The notes below the pieces were generated by a model. That model ran no database searches. It was not told the DNA's origin and saw only the letters and a program-made list of their open reading frames with translations. A program made the translations under genes and the position numbers. DNA of 64,000 bases from Bombella mellum (GTDB lineage: Bacteria > Pseudomonadota > Alphaproteobacteria > Acetobacterales > Acetobacteraceae). This document shows, piece by piece, positions 53,605 through 62,417 of the stretch (positions are counted from its first letter, which is position 1; each line of letters opens with the position of its first letter). Where the stretch lies: contig NZ_PDLY01000001.1 in assembly GCF_014048465.1 (NCBI RefSeq), positions 310,001 to 374,000 of the forward strand, in the 5' to 3' direction.

Positions 53605-54504
53605 ATGCCTGTGGAGCTGAAACATCATGAGCCAGTATGTCTGTCAGATTTCCGGGCAGTGCTCGGTGAAGGGCCGGTCTGGATCGAGGCGGAGAATTCC
53701 TTCTACTTTGTCGACATCGTGAGCTGTCGCATCCACCGCTACTGCCTTCAGGATGGCAGCCTGCGCAGCTGGGAGGCCCCCAACCGGACAGGGTTTCTCC
53801 TGCCTGCCAGTGATGGCACGTTCCTTGCCGGTCTGCCGGATGGCCTGCACCGTTTTGACGTGAAGACGGGTTATTTCGAACATGCCTGCATGGTCGAGAC
53901 GGAAGATGAGGGAAACCGTCTGAACGATGGCTGCGTGGACCAGAAGGGACGCATATGGTTCGGCACGATGGATGACGGGGAAAGCCGGGACAGCGGTTCC
54001 CTCTACCGGGTCGAGCACCGCAATGGCCAGCTCAGCGTGTCACACTGGGACAGTGGCTACATCGTGTCCAACGGTCCTGCCGTCTCGCCCTGCGGGAAGG
54101 TGCTCTATGCCTGCGACAGCCCCCAGAAGCATATTTATGCCTTCGACATTCAGGATGATGGCAGCCTGACAGGCAAGCGGGTGTTTGCGACCCTGGAGAA
54201 GGGCTATCCTGATGGCGTGGTGACGGACAGCGAGGGGAATGTCTGGAGCGGCACCTGGGCCGGTGGCCAGATCACCCGTTTCCGGCCTGATGGTACACCG
54301 ATGGAGCCGATAGCCCTGCCCGTGTCCAATGTCACGAAGATCGCCTTTGGTGGTGCCGATTGCAGGACCGTCTTCGTGACGACAGCCCGCAAGGGGCTGA
54401 GCGAGGAGGAGCTGGAGGCACAGCCACAGGCGGGTGGCATCTTTGCGTTCCGCACGGATGTTGCGGGCAACCCGCAGCACAGTTTCGTGCTGGATGCTGA
54501 CTGA
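53605..54504 (+). CDS. SMP-30/gluconolactonase-family lactonase
   Basis: A 299-residue six-bladed beta-propeller hydrolase. 'VLGEGPVWIEAENSFYFVDI' at about 19-38 gives the metal-binding Glu, 'GNRLNDGCVDQKGRIWFGTM' the central Asn/Asp ligands, and 'GYPDGVVTDSEGNVW' the catalytic Asp region. Members open gluconolactone or other sugar lactones. No signal peptide, so a cytoplasmic lactonase, which fits acetic acid bacterial sugar oxidation. ATG at 53605 follows GGAGAG. It stands alone between the CinA-like and Nudix genes. Confidence 0.88.
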   Translation: MPVELKHHEPVCLSDFRAVLGEGPVWIEAENSFYFVDIVSCRIHRYCLQDGSLRSWEAPNRTGFLLPASDGTFLAGLPDGLHRFDVKTGYFEHACMVETEDEGNRLNDGCVDQKGRIWFGTMDDGESRDSGSLYRVEHRNGQLSVSHWDSGYIVSNGPAVSPCGKVLYACDSPQKHIYAFDIQDDGSLTGKRVFATLEKGYPDGVVTDSEGNVWSGTWAGGQITRFRPDGTPMEPIALPVSNVTKIAFGGADCRTVFVTTARKGLSEEELEAQPQAGGIFAFRTDVAGNPQHSFVLDAD

Positions 54505-54550
54505 CCGTCAGAGGAAGGGAGGCCTTTCGGCCTCCTTCCGTTTCGGGCCG

Positions 54551-54970
54551 TCAGCCCAGAAGGGCCTGTATCTGGGGGACGAGCGGGGCATCCGCCTTGG
54601 GCATGGGGTAGTCCCCCAGCTCGGAGGCAGGAACCCAGGCCAGTGTCTGGCCCTCCCGGCCTACAGGTTCATTTTCCCAGTCCCGCACGAGATATAGTAT
54701 CATCAGCAGGTGGAAGGTGGCGCAGTTTTCACTGACGAAGGTGAAAGGCTTCAGTTTTTCCGGCCGGACGGTGATGCCCAGCTCCTCATCCAGCTCCCGG
54801 ACCAAGGCTGCCTCGGGCGATTCTGGCACTTCCACCTTTCCCCCGGGGAACTCCCACAGTCCTGCGAATGTCTTGCCTTCCGGCCTCTGGGCCAGCAGGA
54901 TGGCTCCGTCGTTCCGGATGAGGATGGCTGCCGTGACAAGCAGCGTATGGGGGCGAAATGGCGTGGTCAC
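54551..54970 (-). CDS. mutT: MutT-type Nudix hydrolase
   Basis: A 139-residue enzyme with a complete Nudix box, G-X5-E-X7-R-E-X2-E-E-X-G, in 'GGKVEVPESPEAALVRELDEELGI'-type sequence at about 42-65, preceded by 'AGLWEFPGG'. The combination and length fit the MutT 8-oxo-dGTP diphosphatase, which cleans the nucleotide pool; other Nudix substrates remain possible. It converges with the SMP-30 gene across a gap of 46 bases and is divergent from the TonB receptor gene. Confidence 0.88.
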   Translation of the reverse strand: MTTPFRPHTLLVTAAILIRNDGAILLAQRPEGKTFAGLWEFPGGKVEVPESPEAALVRELDEELGITVRPEKLKPFTFVSENCATFHLLMILYLVRDWENEPVGREGQTLAWVPASELGDYPMPKADAPLVPQIQALLG

Positions 54971-55178
54971 GAAATACTCCGCATGATTGGCCCGTGATGT
55001 GGGGATTGTCCGCCAGAAATGCGCTTTTTATGCCACAGGGGAAAGAGGAAAATTCAAAAAAACACCCCGGACCTTTGCGAGGACAGGTGTGCCCGGTAGG
55101 TAGTCCGTCATACCGTGAATGGATAGCTGCCCTGACAGGAACACAGTCTGTCATGGTTTCCTGTCATGTGCCGAGACG

Positions 55179-57731
55179 ATGGGAGTGTCAGACACTTTGC
55201 GCCGCCACCTTCTTCTATCCTCTGCTGCCGTTTTTCTGGGAATGGGTAGTGGAGTTGCCTTTGCCCAGCCCCGATCACAGAACCTGCCAGCAGTCACCAA
55301 GACGGCAGCAGGGAAGCCTGCCGCTGCCCGTCATGGTGCCGGTGCGGTGGTTCACAGGTCCAGTGCCCACAGAGGGGTGGCGGCTACACCAGTCAGGGAT
55401 GGCAGCAGGGCAGCGACAGCAGGGGGCGGTGCAGGGCGTGTGAAGGTGGCCAGCCACCACAGGCCGAAATATGTGTCCGCTCATGGGGTGCAGAGCCTGT
55501 CCGTCCATGCCTCGCATGTCAGCCGGGCGGCGGAACTGGTTGTACCGAAAAGCGTGATGAAGGAATATGTGCCCGGGACCAGCCCCTACAAGGCACTGGA
55601 CCGTATGCCGGGCGTGAGCTTTACCTCCACGGATCCGTTTGGAATCGACAGTTTCGGGGCGAATCTGTACGTCCGTGGCTTCTTCATGAACCAGCTGGGC
55701 GTGACGCTGGATGGCATTCCCCTGAATGACCAGACCTACCAGTCCGTCAATGGTCTGAGCCTTGCCTCGGCCATCATTCCTGATGACATCGGCAGCATGA
55801 CGATGTCGCAGGGCGGAGGTGGCGTGGACGTGCCGTCCACCAACACGCTGGGCGGGACCATCCGTTTCACCTCCAGCGATCCGTCCGACAGGCTGGGGGG
55901 CAAGGTCAGCCAGGCCTTTGGCAGTTATGGGTCTTATCGCACCTATGCCCGGTTTGACTCCGGCCGCCTGAATGAATCCGGCACGAAATTCTACACCTCC
56001 TATGCCCGTACGGATGAAGGCATGTGGGAGGGGAAGGGGGACCAGTTCCTTCAGCAGGTCAATGCCAAGCTGGTGCAGCCGCTTGGCGAGCGCAGCAGGG
56101 TTTCGGCCTTCTTCGACTGGACGGACCTTCAGCAGCAGAACTATCCGGACCTCTCACTGGGGATGATCAACAATCTGGGCTGGCGTGTCCCGCATCTCTA
56201 CCCGGATTACGGCAGGGCCTATCAGTGGGCGCAGCAATGCAATAACAGCCCGAACAATTTCATGGCCTATCCGGGGTCCAACGGGCAGGTGAATGCCTGT
56301 CAGATGCCCTATTATGACGGTGGGCAGCATGAGACCAATTTTCTGGGTGGTCTGAATCTTGATCTTGCCCTGACGGACCATCTGACATGGCACACCACGG
56401 TCTATGGTCACGCCCAGTCCGGCAATTACAGCTACACGGCTGCCGCATCCGCCGCTTCGGAGGACCCGGACCTTCAGGTCGCCACGCCGAATGGCGTGCC
56501 GCTCTATCAGGAAGTCTGGAAGAACAGCCAGCAGCGTTTCGGCATCAACAGCAGTCTGGACTATCGCTGGGGGCATCACAGGATCAACACGGGTGTCTGG
56601 TACGAGAACAACAACCAGACCGCCGGGCTTTACAATTATCTGGAGCCGGAGCTGGGGGCGGGTGCGCCCGTCAAGGCGGTCGGGCCTTACAATGTGTATG
56701 GGCCGGCCGACCGGGTCTATAATTTCAGATGGCGCACCAATGTGGTGCAGACCCACCTTCAGGACACTTACACCATCCTCAAGGGGCTGACGCTGACAGC
56801 GGGCTTCCGCTCCCTGATTTCCCAGACATCCGGTGGCGGTCATGAGAATGACGACTCATGGGCGGCTCTGGATGCCGGTGGCCTGCCCTCCGGCTCCCTT
56901 CATGCCACGGGAGCTTTCCTGCCCCATTTCAATCTGGACTGGCGTCTGAACCGGCAGAACGAGTTCTACATCGATGTCTCCAAGAACATGCGGGCCTATG
57001 AGGTTTCTGGCACGGGTGTGGCCAATTCGCTGTTCTCCGTGCCCAACCAGCAGGAGTTCCTGCGGCAGAAGGCGCAGACCAAACCGGCCCGGGCCTGGAC
57101 CTACATGGGGGGGTATCGTTTCACGTCCTCCATCGTGCAGCTGGATGCGACCGTCTATCATTCCACCCTGATGCACGAGCTTCTGGCTGGGGCACGGGGA
57201 ACGATGTTCAATCCGATTTCTGAAGAATTCGATTTCGGGCGCATTTCCATGACGGGGGCCAATGGCAGCGTGTCCGTCCGTCCCCTGCCGGGGCTGATCA
57301 TCACCAATACGCTCAGTTACAACAAGGGCACCTATGACCGGAACGTGACCTCCAGTGCCGGGAATTATTACCCGCTGAAGGGCAAGAACATCGTCAATTA
57401 CCCGGCATGGATGTACAAGGCTTCCATTGCCTATACATGGCGTGGGCTGAATGCGCATTTTGATGCCAACTATTTTGGCAGGCGATATTACAGCTTCATG
57501 AACGACACCTCAATCGGCAGCTACTGGCTGGCCAATACGGGGGTGACTTATACGTTCAGGAAACTGGCAGGCGTGCGGGACCTGACGGTCAGCTTCAACG
57601 TCTACAACCTGTTCAACAACAAATATGTCGCCATGATGGGTGAGAACAACAACCCGCCCGTGGGGGACTATCAGTCCCTGGAGCGTGGAGCGACACGGGA
57701 ATATTTCGGAACGATCAGTGCAGCCTTCTGA
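55179..57731 (+). CDS. TonB-dependent receptor, full length
   Basis: An 850-residue outer-membrane transporter. A signal peptide (cleavage near 'AFAQP', about residue 30) is followed by an unusual linker of about 90 residues rich in Ala, Gly, His and Arg. The plug domain (about 115-255) has 'KALDRMPGVSFTSTD', 'NLYVRGFFMNQLGVTLDGIPLND' and 'TLGGTIRFTSSDP'. The 22-strand barrel ends in a terminal Phe ('FGTISAAF'), as outer-membrane proteins do. ATG at 55179 starts the signal; longer starts add only unlikely sequence. No Fur-like site was found upstream, in contrast to the receptor at base 1. The substrate is unknown. Confidence 0.9.
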   Translation: MGVSDTLRRHLLLSSAAVFLGMGSGVAFAQPRSQNLPAVTKTAAGKPAAARHGAGAVVHRSSAHRGVAATPVRDGSRAATAGGGAGRVKVASHHRPKYVSAHGVQSLSVHASHVSRAAELVVPKSVMKEYVPGTSPYKALDRMPGVSFTSTDPFGIDSFGANLYVRGFFMNQLGVTLDGIPLNDQTYQSVNGLSLASAIIPDDIGSMTMSQGGGGVDVPSTNTLGGTIRFTSSDPSDRLGGKVSQAFGSYGSYRTYARFDSGRLNESGTKFYTSYARTDEGMWEGKGDQFLQQVNAKLVQPLGERSRVSAFFDWTDLQQQNYPDLSLGMINNLGWRVPHLYPDYGRAYQWAQQCNNSPNNFMAYPGSNGQVNACQMPYYDGGQHETNFLGGLNLDLALTDHLTWHTTVYGHAQSGNYSYTAAASAASEDPDLQVATPNGVPLYQEVWKNSQQRFGINSSLDYRWGHHRINTGVWYENNNQTAGLYNYLEPELGAGAPVKAVGPYNVYGPADRVYNFRWRTNVVQTHLQDTYTILKGLTLTAGFRSLISQTSGGGHENDDSWAALDAGGLPSGSLHATGAFLPHFNLDWRLNRQNEFYIDVSKNMRAYEVSGTGVANSLFSVPNQQEFLRQKAQTKPARAWTYMGGYRFTSSIVQLDATVYHSTLMHELLAGARGTMFNPISEEFDFGRISMTGANGSVSVRPLPGLIITNTLSYNKGTYDRNVTSSAGNYYPLKGKNIVNYPAWMYKASIAYTWRGLNAHFDANYFGRRYYSFMNDTSIGSYWLANTGVTYTFRKLAGVRDLTVSFNVYNLFNNKYVAMMGENNNPPVGDYQSLERGATREYFGTISAAF

Positions 57732-57747
57732 CTGGTCCGCAGCATGA

Positions 57748-57782
57748 AGAACGGCCCGCTCTGGTTTCAGGCGGGCCGTTCT
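57748..57782. terminator. Bidirectional terminator between the TonB receptor and DUF815 genes
   Basis: AGAACGGCCCGC (57748-57759) pairs perfectly with GCGGGCCGTTCT (57771-57782) around an 11-base loop, between convergent genes, 16 bases after the receptor stop. No long T-tract. Confidence 0.6.
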
Positions 57783-57787
57783 GCCGT

Positions 57788-58678
57788 TCAGCGGGCTTCT
57801 TCGGCCAGTTCGGCACTCAGGGCGGTGATGAACTGCGAGGCGACCCGGCCGGAGCGGCTGCCCCGCTGCATGGCCCATTGCAGGGCACGGCTGTGCAGCT
57901 CCTCCCTGGCGATGGGGAGCTGCCTCTCCTCCGCATAGGCACCAATGATGCTGAGATAATGGGGCTGGGAGGCTCCATAGAGGCCGATCCACAGGCCGAA
58001 CCGGTCGGAGAGGGACACCTTCTCCTCGATGGCCTCGCCCGGGTTGATGGCATCCCCCGCTTCATTCTCGATCATGTTTTGCGGCATGAGGTGACGGCGG
58101 TTGGAGGTGGCATAGACCAGCACATTGTCAGGCCGTCCGGCGATGCCTCCATCCAGGACCGATTTCAGGGACTTGTAATCCGCATCCTGCGTCTCGAAGG
58201 AGAGATCGTCACAGAACAGGATGATCCGGCGGGAGGTGCGGCGCAGCAGGGCCAGAAGCTGCGGCAGGGTGGCGAGGTCATCCCGTGGAATCTCGATCAG
58301 GGCCAGCGGGGGCTGGCCGTCCCTGCGCTGCTCCTCATTGACGGCCAGAAGGCAGGCCTTGACGAGCGAGGATTTACCCATGCCTCTGGCACCCCAGAGC
58401 ATCACGTTGTTGGCTGCCAGCCCGTGGGCAAAGAAGCGTGTGTTGCCCATGACCTGCCGGATCTGCCGGTCGATGCCCTTCAGCAGCTTCAGCGGGACGG
58501 CCTGCATGTGGGGGATGGGCAGCAGATGGCCGCTCCCGCCCTGCCAGATGAAGCTGTCCTGCGTGGGGTCATCCAGCATGGCAGGGTCTGCTGGTGGAGG
58601 AGCCATGCGTTCCAGACTTTCGGCAATGCGGGTCAGGAGGGGGAGAAGGGCGGTTGCTGGCATGATCTTCCTGTGCAA
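57788..58678 (-). CDS. DUF815-family AAA+ ATPase
   Basis: A 296-residue P-loop ATPase. After an N-terminal helical part comes 'GIDRQIRQVMGNTRFFAHGLAANNVMLWGARGMGKSSLVKA', with Walker A 'GARGMGKSS' (about 96-104). Walker B is 'IILFCDDLSFE', and 'LVYATSNRRHLMPQNMIEN' gives the sensor 1 region. The order and the 'ATSNRRHL' block match DUF815 (PF05673), a family of unknown function common in Alphaproteobacteria. ATG at 58678 or at 58663 may be the start. It is divergent from yajC and may be functionally separate. Confidence 0.87.
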   Translation of the reverse strand: MHRKIMPATALLPLLTRIAESLERMAPPPADPAMLDDPTQDSFIWQGGSGHLLPIPHMQAVPLKLLKGIDRQIRQVMGNTRFFAHGLAANNVMLWGARGMGKSSLVKACLLAVNEEQRRDGQPPLALIEIPRDDLATLPQLLALLRRTSRRIILFCDDLSFETQDADYKSLKSVLDGGIAGRPDNVLVYATSNRRHLMPQNMIENEAGDAINPGEAIEEKVSLSDRFGLWIGLYGASQPHYLSIIGAYAEERQLPIAREELHSRALQWAMQRGSRSGRVASQFITALSAELAEEAR

Positions 58679-58748
58679 TGAGCTTGACGTGACATTCCGG
58701 CACGATATGGTCCGGGATTATCTCATCAAGATGGAACCAACACCACCT

Positions 58749-59105
58749 ATGAACAGTTTTCTTTTCTCCACGGCTTATGCTGCCGATGCCGGTACCGGTG
58801 GCGGAGCTTTCAGCTCGGCAGCCATGCTCCAGTATGCACCGATCGTTCTGGTTTTTGTCGTCTTTTACTTCCTGCTCATCCGCCCGCAGCAGAAGCGTCA
58901 GCGTGAACTCCGGGAGGAGCAGAACAGTCTGCGCCGTGGTGACCGGATCGTCACGGCTGGTGGCATTCTGGGTACGGTGCAGAACACCCGTGATGATTCT
59001 CAGGAGATCGACGTGGAGATCGCTCCGGGCGTGAAGGTGAAGGTCATCCGCAGCACGATCACGACCGTTCTTTCCCGTGAGGACAGGGTCGCCAACGATT
59101 CATGA
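58749..59105 (+). CDS. yajC: Preprotein translocase subunit YajC
   Basis: A 118-residue single-span inner-membrane accessory of the Sec system that works with SecDF. The span is about 38-56 ('YAPIVLVFVVFYFLLIRPQQKRQRE'), with the diagnostic R-P-Q-Q-K directly after it. The soluble domain has 'LRRGDRIVTAGGILGTV'. The frame extends far upstream inside antisense sequence; ATG at 58749 and at 58731 are both possible starts and the first is used. secD and secF are not present next to it, as a terminator and sodB follow. Confidence 0.93.
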   Translation: MNSFLFSTAYAADAGTGGGAFSSAAMLQYAPIVLVFVVFYFLLIRPQQKRQRELREEQNSLRRGDRIVTAGGILGTVQNTRDDSQEIDVEIAPGVKVKVIRSTITTVLSREDRVANDS

Positions 59106-59145
59106 GGTCAGGGGCGCATCGTCATGATGCGCCGCCTGAAAACGG

Positions 59146-59183
59146 AAAAGCCCTGCCACGATGATCCGTGGCAGGGCTTTTTT
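59146..59183 (+). terminator. Strong intrinsic terminator after yajC
   Basis: A perfect 15-bp stem, AAAAGCCCTGCCACG (59146-59160) with CGTGGCAGGGCTTTT (59167-59181), loop ATGATC, ending in a T6 run. A smaller hairpin (GGCGCATC/GATGCGCC) precedes it at about 59114-59133. Confidence 0.88.
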
Positions 59184-59204
59184 CATGGAAGGATGGCCGG
59201 AAGA

Positions 59205-59813
59205 TCAGGCACCCTTCAGGCAGCTCTCGGCATATTCGTAGTTGGCGAGACGGTCGAGGAAGTTGGTGACATAGTCTGGACGACGGTTGCGGAAATCCAG
59301 ATAGTAGGAGTGTTCCCACACGTCCAGGCCCAGCAGCGCACGGCCCTCATCCTCGGAGAGCGGGTTGGCGGCGTTGGCCGTCTTGGTGACCTTCAGTTTG
59401 CCATCGGAACCCAGAACCAGCCAGGCCCAGCCGGAGCCGAACTGCGTCGTGGCGGCCTGCTTGAAAGCGGCCTTGAAGGCATCGACGGAGCCGAAATCCT
59501 CGGTCAGTTTCTTTTCCAGCGCACCGGGGATGCGGCCGCCGTTGGGGGAGAGGCAGTTCCAGAAGATGCAGTGGTTCCAGTGCTGGCCCGCATTGTTGAA
59601 GACCGGAGCCAGGGAGGAATCAGCGTGAGACAGGGCAATGATTTCTTCAAGGGCCTTGCCTGCCAGTTCCGGCTTGCTCTCGACGAAGCCGTTCAGGGCC
59701 GTGACATAGGCCTGATGGTGCTTGCCGTGGTGCAGCTCCAGTGTTTCCTGGCACATGCCGGCATCGGCCAGGGCGTTCTCGGCGTAGGGGAGTTTTGGGA
59801 GTTCAAAAGCCAT
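59205..59813 (-). CDS. sodB: Superoxide dismutase, Fe/Mn family
   Basis: A 202-residue cytosolic superoxide dismutase. Metal ligands by alignment with the known E. coli enzyme are H28, H81, D164 and H168. Diagnostic pieces are 'LELHHGKHHQAYV', 'HWNHCIFWNCLSPNGG' and 'LDVWEHSYYLDFRNRRPDYV'. The 'HWNH' and 'NCLSPNGG' pattern points to the iron type, though cambialistic use of Mn is possible. AAGGAAG lies before the ATG at 59813; upstream in-frame starts are not needed. It matters to an organism with a highly oxidative lifestyle. Confidence 0.95.
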   Translation of the reverse strand: MAFELPKLPYAENALADAGMCQETLELHHGKHHQAYVTALNGFVESKPELAGKALEEIIALSHADSSLAPVFNNAGQHWNHCIFWNCLSPNGGRIPGALEKKLTEDFGSVDAFKAAFKQAATTQFGSGWAWLVLGSDGKLKVTKTANAANPLSEDEGRALLGLDVWEHSYYLDFRNRRPDYVTNFLDRLANYEYAESCLKGA

Positions 59814-59980
59814 GTGAATCTTCCTTGACATATGAGGGGCAGGAGGCATCCCTCCCGCCAATTCATGACCCCCTCTAGCTATGGTTGCCGGGCGGCAACG
59901 TCAAGATGTGCGGGACGGGCTGTCTTAAAAAAAGAGTAAAACGGTCCCAATAGCGGGAAGAGGGGGGTACAGGATACTTT

Positions 59981-60856
59981 TCAGCGGTTGGCAGCCTCCC
60001 GTTCCATCCGGGCAATCAGGGCGGAATAATCGTCATCAGCGTGATGTCGGTTGGAGGCGGCCAGATTCTGGGAGGCTGCCGCCATGCCGTGCATCGGGAC
60101 GCCACGGCGGCGGGCGGCCTCCATCAGCAGGCCCATGTCCTTGCTCATCAGGCGGGTCGGAAACTGGGAGGGGAAATGTCCCGCCTTGCCCATGTCGATC
60201 TTGCGCTTGTGATGGGGGCTGATGACGGCCAGTTCCTGAAGGGCCTCGAAGAGGACGTTGCGCTCCACGCCAGCGGCCAGACCATAGGCGATCCCTTCAG
60301 CGATGATGTTCAGCGTGCCCCCCATGATGCCGTTGACGACGAGCTTTAGCCGGGCTGCGCTCCCGGCCGGACCCGCATGGATGGTGATGCGGCCGATCCG
60401 GTCCAGAATGGGGCGGGCGAGCGTCACGGTCTCTTCCGGGCCGCCCACCAGCATGATGAGGGCTCCTTTCTCGGCTTCCGGCGTGCTGCCTGACATGGGG
60501 GCGTCCAGCACGGCGACATTGCGCTCACCTAGTAGGGCGGCGAGGTGGTCGGCCTGTTCCGGTGAGACGGTGGACGTGTCCAGCACGAGCTGTCCGCTGC
60601 GCAGCCCTGCCAGAAGGCCGTCCGGGCCATGCAGGGCCGTGTTCTCCGCCTCGTCATTCGGGACACAGATGATGATGGCGTCACTTCTTTCCGCCACGAG
60701 GCGGGGAGAGGCCAGCATGGGGACATCCGCCTCGGCCCCGTTGCTCCGGCCTGATGGCGTGTGGGCGACGACATCATATCCGGCCTGGACCAGATTGCGT
60801 CCCATGAGGGATGCTATGGCACCATAACCGATGAAGCCGATGGTCTTGATGGACAT
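59981..60856 (-). CDS. NAD(P)-dependent oxidoreductase, 3-hydroxyisobutyrate dehydrogenase family
   Basis: A 291-residue beta-hydroxyacid dehydrogenase. The N-terminal Rossmann motif is 'IGFIGYGAIASLMGRNL', followed by 'DTSTVSPEQ' and the conserved 'LDAPMSGSTPEAEKGALIMLVGG', the substrate-binding block. Catalytic Lys is in 'ARLKLVVNGIM'. The exact substrate (3-hydroxyisobutyrate, tartronate semialdehyde, gluconate-like acids) cannot be told. AAAGGAA before the ATG at 60856 decides the start. Probably monocistronic, since a terminator precedes it. Confidence 0.9.
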   Translation of the reverse strand: MSIKTIGFIGYGAIASLMGRNLVQAGYDVVAHTPSGRSNGAEADVPMLASPRLVAERSDAIIICVPNDEAENTALHGPDGLLAGLRSGQLVLDTSTVSPEQADHLAALLGERNVAVLDAPMSGSTPEAEKGALIMLVGGPEETVTLARPILDRIGRITIHAGPAGSAARLKLVVNGIMGGTLNIIAEGIAYGLAAGVERNVLFEALQELAVISPHHKRKIDMGKAGHFPSQFPTRLMSKDMGLLMEAARRRGVPMHGMAAASQNLAASNRHHADDDYSALIARMEREAANR

Positions 60857-60960
60857 GGGCGGGTTCCTTTCAGGGTTCATTACGTCCGTCCAGGGGAGAT
60901 GGGCCGGGGAAGGCGGGGATTAAAGGGGGATGGCGGAATCGTGATGGAAAGCGGCCATGA

Positions 60961-60982
60961 AAAAACCCCGCCGGAGCGGGGC
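60961..60982 (-). terminator. Intrinsic terminator after the NYN-domain gene
   Basis: CCCCGC (60966-60971) pairs with GCGGGG (60976-60981) around a CGGA loop; the A-run up to 60965 gives a T-tract on the minus strand, 14 bases past the NYN stop. Confidence 0.75.
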
Positions 60983-60995
60983 TGGAAGAGAAGGA

Positions 60996-61601
60996 TCATT
61001 CCTCGTCGTCATAGTCGTCGGCATCGGCCGGGTGGCGGATGGGAGGACGGGACCGGTTGTCCGCATTGCGGCGGGTGAAGTGATGGGCGATGTCCGCCAG
61101 CTCCACGAAGTGGTCCGTCTGGCGGCGCAGGTCGTCACCGATCATCGGGGGCGTCGTCTTGACGGAGGAGATGACCGTGACACGCACACCACGGGACTGC
61201 ACGGCCTCCACGGCACGGCGCAGGTCGGAATCACCACTGATGATCACGATGTGATCCAGCCGGGGAGCCTGTTCGATCAGGTCGACGGCCAATTCGACAT
61301 TCATGTTGCCTTTCACGCGACGCTGGCCGGACTGGTTGGTGAATTCCCGGGCCGTCTTGGTGACCAGATGGTAGCCGTTGTAGGCCAGCCAGTCCGTCAG
61401 CGGGCGGAGGGGGGAATAATCTTCGGTTTCCGGCATGGCGGCGTAGTAGAAGGCCCGCTGGAAGGAGCACTGCTGCTCGAAGAGGTCCCGCAGGGCGAGG
61501 AAGTCGACCTCGAACCCCAGATTGCGTGCGGCGTGATGAAGGCTGGCCCCGTTGATGAAAAGTGACGTGCGATCATTTTTGCGTAGAAGAAGATTGGACA
61601 T
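60996..61601 (-). CDS. NYN-domain (LabA/DUF88-like) protein
   Basis: A 201-residue protein of the PIN-like NYN family, predicted RNases. The acidic metal site is visible: 'SLFINGASLHHAAR' (the usual first Asp in 'xDGxNL' is replaced by Asn here), then 'MNVELAVDLIEQA' and the diagnostic 'IISGDSDLRRAVEAVQSRGVRVTVIS'. The C-terminal tail is highly acidic ('DADDYDDEE'). In Alphaproteobacteria it is often found just upstream of rpoZ and the RelA/SpoT gene, as here, but reads in the opposite direction. The ATG at 61601 was chosen; one three codons earlier is also in frame. Confidence 0.87.
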   Translation of the reverse strand: MSNLLLRKNDRTSLFINGASLHHAARNLGFEVDFLALRDLFEQQCSFQRAFYYAAMPETEDYSPLRPLTDWLAYNGYHLVTKTAREFTNQSGQRRVKGNMNVELAVDLIEQAPRLDHIVIISGDSDLRRAVEAVQSRGVRVTVISSVKTTPPMIGDDLRRQTDHFVELADIAHHFTRRNADNRSRPPIRHPADADDYDDEE

Positions 61602-61946
61602 ATGGCTCACATTATATGCTTGGATCGAGGGTCAAGAAACGTCCTGTTTGTCCTGGGCGGGCCATGACATCTGGCAGGGTCGCCCCTTTGTCTTTGTGTT
61701 CCTGCTCCGTATGTATGGTAGTTGTCGTACCAGATTTAGAGGATGGAAGGCGTGTCGGAAGAAGACAGGACAGCCTCTTGACTTCCTTCTTACAGCTTTG
61801 CGTTGCGCCAATAAAGGGGGTTGTGATAATAATGCGGGAAGATTGTGAGATATGAGGGGATGAGCCTGTCCTGTTTGTGCAGGGGGCTGGTTCCGGCCCG
61901 GGTGAGCGTGGGCCATTTCAGCTTGTGAGTGGGGAGAGCCGGTTTT
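61602..61946 (+). promoter_or_regulatory. Intergenic region with a likely rpoZ promoter
   Basis: About 345 bases between the divergent NYN and rpoZ genes with no supportable gene. A candidate promoter is TTGCGC (61803-61808), 16-base spacer and GATAAT (61825-61830), about 110 bases before the rpoZ start. A second -35-like TTGACT is at 61778. The long leader shows only weak hairpins. Confidence 0.35.
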
Positions 61947-62312
61947 ATGGCACGTGTGACCGTAGAGGACTGCATCGAGAAGGTTCCGAACCGTTTTGAC
62001 CTGGTGCTGCTGGCCGCCCAGCGTGCCCGTGGTCTGTCCCGTGGGGAGGAGATGCAGGTTCCGCGGGACAACGACAAGAACACCGTCGTCGCCCTGCGCG
62101 AGATCGCTGAGGACCATGTCAGTCTTGAGGGGCTGAAGAACGGCATCGTCCGCTCCATGAGCAACCAGCCTGAGGTCGAGCCTTCCGACGAGGAGGTGAT
62201 GGACCTCATCCCGACGGACCAGAATATTTTCGGTCTTCAGGACGTGTCCGCAGAAGAGGAGGCCGCCAACATGGCGGCCGATGAAGCCGGCTCAGGCCGG
62301 GGGCGTCGCTGA
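61947..62312 (+). CDS. rpoZ: RNA polymerase omega subunit
   Basis: A 121-residue subunit that helps assemble RNA polymerase and binds ppGpp in many bacteria. '[28 protein letters not shown]' is the standard opening and '[15 protein letters not shown]' the second conserved block. The tail is acidic and Ala-rich. ATG at 61947 matches the family; upstream in-frame codons are not needed. It sits right before the RelA/SpoT homologue, whose product makes ppGpp. Confidence 0.96.
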   Translation: MARVTVEDCIEKVPNRFDLVLLAAQRARGLSRGEEMQVPRDNDKNTVVALREIAEDHVSLEGLKNGIVRSMSNQPEVEPSDEEVMDLIPTDQNIFGLQDVSAEEEAANMAADEAGSGRGRR

Positions 62313-62417
62313 GCCTTCAAAGTTTGAAGCATGCGCCCTGAGGAAGGGCCGGACTTTCTGCTGCTTGTGGGCAGATGGGTACAGGCTCTTCCATCAGCAG
62401 AGATGGGGGCCGAGGCC

